A stretch of 64,000 bases of DNA from Tubulanus polymorphus (lineage: Eukaryota > Nemertea > Palaeonemertea > Tubulaniformes > Tubulanidae): NCBI RefSeq assembly GCF_964204645.1, contig NC_134033.1:9270231-9334230 (forward strand), read 5' to 3'. The translations under genes were made by a program, and so were the position numbers. Below, piece after piece: positions 62,201-64,000 of the stretch (its first letter is position 1; each line of letters starts with the position of its first letter). Under the pieces are notes generated by a model that was given only the letters and a program-made list of their open reading frames with translations, had not been told where the DNA came from and searched no databases.

Positions 62201-62270
62201 TTCCTGCAATCATAGCTTGCGGAAGTAATAAAACAATCAGACAAACCAACAGCCTGGGAACAATCACCAT
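50101..62270 (-). CDS. IR25a-like: IR25a-like ionotropic (glutamate) receptor, complete 13-exon gene
   Basis: Coding exons, 5' to 3' on the minus strand: 62270-62186, 61112-60957, 60792-60544, 57356-57178, 57082-56909, 56461-56291, 56196-56077, 55655-55557, 55192-54998, 52314-51981, 51465-50892, 50591-50372, 50292-50101; 2,748 nt, 915 residues, in frame throughout. Order: signal peptide, amino-terminal LIVBP-like domain (about 29-400), ligand-binding S1, M1 (529-549), pore M2, M3 with YTANLAAF (616-623), S2, M4, cytoplasmic tail. IR25a rather than an ordinary AMPA/kainate receptor is indicated by FDKFSPFSYQN after M1, LKESFWF before the pore, NTVSRL after M3, and YFKKMAEIE..FYDMWKEISL plus AVWEYP...KYTDIW in S2. 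IR25a is a broadly expressed sensory co-receptor in protostomes (established); function here is inferred. Confidence 0.9.
50372..50591 (-). CDS. IR25a-like: IR25a-like exon 12: S2 end and M4
   Basis: Codes ILTLQKERILETTKTYWW, SCPTENTS, then M4 LGGVFIFMAIGLAGGVLALV and the cytoplasmic RYKTRRRDT. Acceptor ATTACCAG|AA (phase 2), donor ACA|GTAAGT (phase 0), 220 nt. The intron before this exon has the same phase as in the neighbouring paralogue. Confidence 0.9.
50892..51465 (-). CDS. IR25a-like: IR25a-like exon 11: M3 and ligand-binding S2
   Basis: Codes GECYAPRASSARLLVAGFWF, M3 with MYTANLAAF, NTVSRL, TYFKKMAEIE, AVWEYPLGEKYTDIW, FAFLTES with the acidic ligand residue (E736), and KPYGIAMKENSPL. 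S2 is longer than in AMPA/kainate receptors, with the extra segment characteristic of IR25a. Acceptor ATTTCTAG|GT (phase 1), donor CAAGT|GTAAGT (phase 2), 574 nt. Confidence 0.92.
51981..52314 (-). CDS. IR25a-like: IR25a-like exon 10: S1 end, M1 and pore
   Basis: Codes TAELAVTSLSVTSEREEVVD with the ligand-carboxylate Arg (R491), M1 FTWEVWLCNVAVLTAVSF, FDKFSPFSYQN, then LKESFWFVMGSYTAA. The usual 'PLT' is SLS. Pore residues at the Q/R-site position are Ala-Ala. Acceptor AATTTTAG|AC (phase 0), donor GCTG|GTACGT (phase 1), 334 nt. Reading past the donor is open but loses similarity. Confidence 0.9.
52695..52795 (-). mobile_element. tRNA-like SINE head
   Basis: Minus strand has box A-like TAGCTCAGTGAGATAAGG and box B-like GGATTCGAGTCC at tRNA spacing with a long variable-arm region. 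The acceptor stem pairs poorly (about five of seven), so it is a tRNA-derived repeat or pseudogene. In the intron between receptor exons 9 and 10. Confidence 0.5.
52850..53645. repeat. Inverted-repeat element with short tandem leader
   Basis: GTCACCAGATGGCGTACCAG near 52970 recurs inverted near 53610, and similarity continues inwards through GTTGTGC.CAGGCG. A preceding tract repeats AACGTGAAGGATAA-like units. Intronic. Confidence 0.6.
54165..54900. repeat. Tandem ~147-bp units ending in a GACGGACGGAC tract
   Basis: Four to five units each with CATAGAACATTCATAC, AAATTTGGAATTGATCTGAT and TAAAACTGTAGGACTAGTAG; the array runs into TTGACGGACGGACGGACAGA. Intronic; frames in it are spurious. Confidence 0.85.
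54998..55192 (-). CDS. IR25a-like: IR25a-like exon 9: ligand-binding S1
   Basis: Codes EEPFVYKHVEPNG, WWDGYSMDVLKELSNRLQF and DGQFGARRPDGSWTGLIGEL. GQFGAR aligns with GKYGAR of AMPA receptors, so the binding-site Tyr is Phe. Acceptor CTTTTTAG|GA, donor GGA|GTAAGT, phase 0-0, 195 nt. Confidence 0.9.
55557..55655 (-). CDS. IR25a-like: IR25a-like exon 8: linker into the ligand-binding domain
   Basis: Codes IGTWNMKTGPLLTTG and LRVYTIP, the standard 'vGtWn...L.V.ti' entry to S1. It has no start codon and was found by motif. Acceptor GTTGTAG|AT, donor CCG|GTAAAA, phase 0-0, 99 nt. Confidence 0.85.
56019..56108. repeat. 45-bp tandem duplication spanning a splice donor
   Basis: GTTCTTAATTTACCTTTTT begins at 56019 and again at 56064. 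The 45-bp unit includes the end of receptor exon 7 and its donor. Confidence 0.9.
56077..56196 (-). CDS. IR25a-like: IR25a-like exon 7: end of amino-terminal domain, duplicated donor
   Basis: Codes TSTFDGILGKVDFLGTVNN, then VDRVDFGIKNKTTKK, the 'f.G.tG.v.F...g' close of the amino-terminal domain. Acceptor CTTTTCAG|AC, donor AAAAAG|GTAAAT, phase 0-0, 120 nt. The 45 bp spanning the exon end and donor are repeated immediately downstream (56019-56063 copies 56064-56108), but TAA follows the first donor, so read-through to the second is not open. Confidence 0.8.
56291..56461 (-). CDS. IR25a-like: IR25a-like exon 6: amino-terminal domain
   Basis: Codes LDIIYAFHAIGVISRGIDEM, then WNDNVYSLNC and RFNAFKTVIKNP. 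This is the 'yDAv..i..al' helix of iGluR amino-terminal domains. Acceptor CTGTTACAG|TT, donor CCG|GTAGGG, phase 0-0, 171 nt. Confidence 0.85.
56909..57082 (-). CDS. IR25a-like: IR25a-like exon 5: amino-terminal domain, GC donor
   Basis: Codes AWSLNMMTSLYHWFMASRDL and ends NLTNGDVK. Acceptor GGATAG|GC, phase 0. The donor is AAG|GCAAGT, a GC-AG intron with an otherwise perfect consensus; phase 0 fits exon 6. The nearest GT (AATG|GTGATG) would be phase 1 and break the frame. Confidence 0.8.
57178..57356 (-). CDS. IR25a-like: IR25a-like exon 4: amino-terminal domain
   Basis: Codes TGILIPNESNERIIESIIF, then LLSSVVNQTTSSNFLILAEA and VIDQVLSE. Acceptor TTTTCTAG|AA (phase 1), donor GAG|GTATAT (phase 0). 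It joins to AWSLNMMTS of exon 5, giving the usual helix leading to the 'YhWf' strand. Confidence 0.85.
57448..58420 (+). repeat. Dispersed ~1-kb repeat, copy 2, in receptor intron 3
   Basis: Same family and order as 22607-23766: GGGACACCATG head, about four ~150-bp units with GACCTTGAAACTCACCACAA, then CCACCTACGAATGAGTACTG, AAGATGGCCGCCAATTGCGT and the shared tail. Confidence 0.82.
59450..60060 (+). repeat. Tandem ~150-bp units with TGACCT direct repeats, in receptor intron 3
   Basis: Four units starting near 59460, 59609, 59770 and 59913; the first two contain GTGACCTTGACCTTTGACCT. Array ends at GGAAAGACGGACGGACAGG. Frames here are by-products. Confidence 0.85.
60544..60792 (-). CDS. IR25a-like: IR25a-like exon 3: amino-terminal domain
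   Basis: Codes ACGHATQNWSAILDVTG, HHFDLPFVSTG and VVLHDKSF, matching the iGluR amino-terminal pattern of a Cys-containing loop, a 'GV.AI..' helix and an 'l.iP.' strand. Acceptor CTTCCTAG|CT, donor TTCG|GTAAGA, phase 1-1, 249 nt. A 3.2-kb intron full of repeats follows. Confidence 0.85.
60957..61112 (-). CDS. IR25a-like: IR25a-like exon 2: start of the amino-terminal domain
   Basis: Codes VIAPINRSDVINAVNLAIQD and on to VVDY, the first strand and helix of the LIVBP-like amino-terminal domain. Acceptor GGATACAG|TG, donor TATG|GTATGT, phase 1-1, 156 nt. Confidence 0.82.
62186..62270 (-). CDS. IR25a-like: IR25a-like exon 1: signal peptide
   Basis: Reads MVIVPRLLVCLIVLLLPQAM, then IAGKNSTY. It is hydrophobic, with likely cleavage after MIA. 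Donor T|GTAAGT, phase 1, fits the phase-1 acceptor of exon 2. It is too short for ORF listings; located because the next exon needs a phase-1 signal exon upstream. Confidence 0.8.
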
Positions 62271-62758
62271 TTCTTAGCAGTTATGATATCTAATCCTGAA
62301 ATTTCGATGGTTCTTTCAACGTTTCGTCCAATTTTTCCTCACAATACCAATAAACTTTAAAATCCAAGCAGACAATAATGATCGATTACATGATACGCCA
62401 CTGATTCTTTTTTTCAAATTAATATCGCTGTTTTTATCATGAATATCAAATTCAAACGGACCCGGTTTAAGTTATTTTACCCACAATCTTCTTACCATTG
62501 CTTTAAAACCGTATCCACCCTACTCCATTCACGCTGCAGGATTGCTCGCGTAATGTTGTTCACAATCCGGTACATTAACATTTTTGCACAATGAATACAT
62601 TTTCATATTTTCATCTGGCTACCTGTAGTTAGTCCTCGTTCAATAGCAAATAAAACCCAACATCCATTAAACGGCATACGCCATTCAATAAAACAGGTGA
62701 ATCGACGATGCAGGAAACAAAGCTCAGTGTAAATAAAGCGTGAATTATTAACGAACGA

Positions 62759-62764
62759 TTTATT
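62759..62764 (-). terminator. Polyadenylation signal AATAAA candidate of the paralogue receptor
   Basis: The minus strand has AATAAA about 200 bp past the paralogue stop and about 490 bp before the ATG of the IR25a-like gene, so the promoter of the downstream gene must lie in or near this 3' end. Confidence 0.5.
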
Positions 62765-62963
62765 CCACAGAGAGGTCGAAACGGTGGGACTGTTTACGTT
62801 AAAATGTATCCTAACGTGGAGTTCATAAAAATCAAAGAAAAAACATGTGAAAAGCTTCCACGCATTTTTGCATAAACAATGAAACAAAACGGAACTTTTT
62901 GACATTCAAACATCTATTTTACTCCAGAGAATATTCCAGTAAATTAGTACATGTATAAATGAT

Positions 62964-63303
62964 TTATATGAGAGCGAGGTTATTACTTCTGGTGCGCTCT
63001 GAATCGATGACAGAAGATGGGTTTGGGCTAATTCCATTTGTTGTTCCTGCCTCGTTTGAAGATATTGTTGTCACAACACCGACTGTTGTCAGACTGCGCC
63101 GTTTGTAATATATTTCAAAACAAAGCAGCGCCAATGCAAAACCGGATGCACCAAGAAAAAGAATGAAAGCGCCACCTACACTATCTAAGTCTAACGCCGT
63201 CATACCAGAGGTGACTTCATCGACGGTACAAACAGAGTCGGAGACTTCCCACCAAATTCTCTTCCAGCGGTTCATCATCCCACTTTCCTGCATCTGAATT
63301 ATA
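62964..63303 (-). CDS. Paralogue receptor: M4 and cytoplasmic tail exon
   Basis: Codes IIQMQESGMMNRWKRIWW, a Cys-containing loop, M4 VGGAFILFLGASGFALALLC, FEIYYKRR, then a Ser/Thr/Asn-rich tail ending NNLALI and TAA. Acceptor TTTCATTTCAG|T, phase 2, 340 nt. Unlike the neighbour, M4 and tail share one exon. Confidence 0.88.
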
Positions 63304-64000
63304 CTGAAATGAAACAAAAACCGTCTTGATCTTGTTTTAGAAACATCTATATCATGTTCTAAGCAGGTATAGCACTGTTGTCAGGGTAGAGTTCAATTGA
63401 AGAGATCTAACGCCACAGGGTATCAAAAGTACTATTATTCGATTATATTTAGTGAAGAAATTTGGGGAGCGTCCCGGGGACATCATTTTGGAATAATGAA
63501 AAATGAATTCATGTCGAGATTATAACTCCACAGAAAATCAGGAGAACCTGTGATCAATCGTAAATGAAATTATGTTGAGATAATGACTAGACATAAAATC
63601 GGGAAAACTTTTTATCAATCGTAAATGAACTTATCATAAAATCTTTTATTAATATTATTTATGTAATATTTAGGAAATCGTGATTTTCCCTTTTTGGGTT
63701 TTTTTTGACAATAGTAAACTTTTTCTGAGTTCATTCAGATTTCTCACGCACAGTATAGCTACGCAAATTACTTTAGCTACGATGAAGCGTCTGAAGCAAG
63801 TTTCATACATTACATATAACAGCTTGACTGGTTGCTAACATTTATCGTCGACAATATTGAGCAATATTACAACAGGGTGTACTGATTGGACTGAGACTCA
63901 CAGTTCGGAAACTGCAACGACATATGGTGCATCCTGAGGCATCACGAATCCTAACCCAGCCGTGTTAAACACCTCAGTTCCAAGCACATATTTCTCACAA
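62964..64000 (-). CDS. Second ionotropic receptor (IR/iGluR) gene, 3' part only
   Basis: Two coding exons are visible: 63902-64000 (cut by the window edge) and 62964-63303. Together they encode the end of S2, M4 and the cytoplasmic tail. The gene lies upstream of the IR25a-like gene in the same orientation; its stop is 693 bp before that gene's ATG. The final intron is phase 2 at the same place as in the neighbour, so the two are likely tandem paralogues. Ligand-binding and pore features lie outside the window, so the subfamily cannot be fixed. Confidence 0.82.
63902..64000 (-). CDS. Paralogue receptor: end of S2 (partial exon)
   Basis: Minus strand reads CEKYVLGTEVFNTAGLGFVM, then APYVVAVSEL, matching the 'C.l..vg..f...g.gia....sp' end of S2. 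Donor GAACT|GTGAGT, phase 2, fits the phase-2 acceptor of the next exon. The upstream end is beyond the window. Confidence 0.78.

Overview
The window is animal nuclear DNA: AT-rich, with short GT-AG exons, large repeat-filled introns and many decayed transposable elements. One complete gene on the minus strand matches the IR25a branch of variant ionotropic glutamate receptors, which is known from protostomes. The dispersed repeats (TGACCT-rich tandem units, GACGGACGGAC tracts, GACATGGGATGG-type LINE remains) resemble those of marine lophotrochozoans. I therefore infer a marine protostome, probably a lophotrochozoan; the species cannot be named from sequence alone.

Layout. 1-27,300 holds no gene I can support, only repeats: LINE reverse-transcriptase fragments, a 5.8-kb element with long terminal inverted repeats inserted into one of those LINEs, a 10.2-kb inverted-repeat pair, palindrome arrays and a 31-bp hairpin minisatellite. 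27,318-49,906 (+ strand) is one complete gene. A TATA box and a signal-peptide exon are followed by ten fibronectin type II (FN2) exons, three PAN/apple exons and one small Cys-pair exon. A single 5.55-kb terminal exon then encodes a 1,850-residue Thr/Asn/Lys/Pro-rich tail. My splice model is open throughout and predicts 2,733 residues. 50,101-62,270 (- strand) is a complete 13-exon IR25a-like receptor (915 residues). 62,964-64,000 (- strand) is the 3' end of a second receptor gene in tandem, cut by the window edge.

How they fit. The FN2/PAN gene and the receptor are convergent, with stop codons 361 bp apart. The FN2/PAN protein should be secreted: collagen-, glycan- or protein-binding modules at the N-terminus and a mucin-like, then strongly basic, tail suggest matrix, mucus or adhesive material (inference). 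The receptors are predicted cation channels or co-receptors of sensory cells. No shared pathway is implied by the sequence.

Exon borders were set by hand from splice consensus, reading phase and domain continuity. Both complete models close exactly in frame, and transcript data would settle them.
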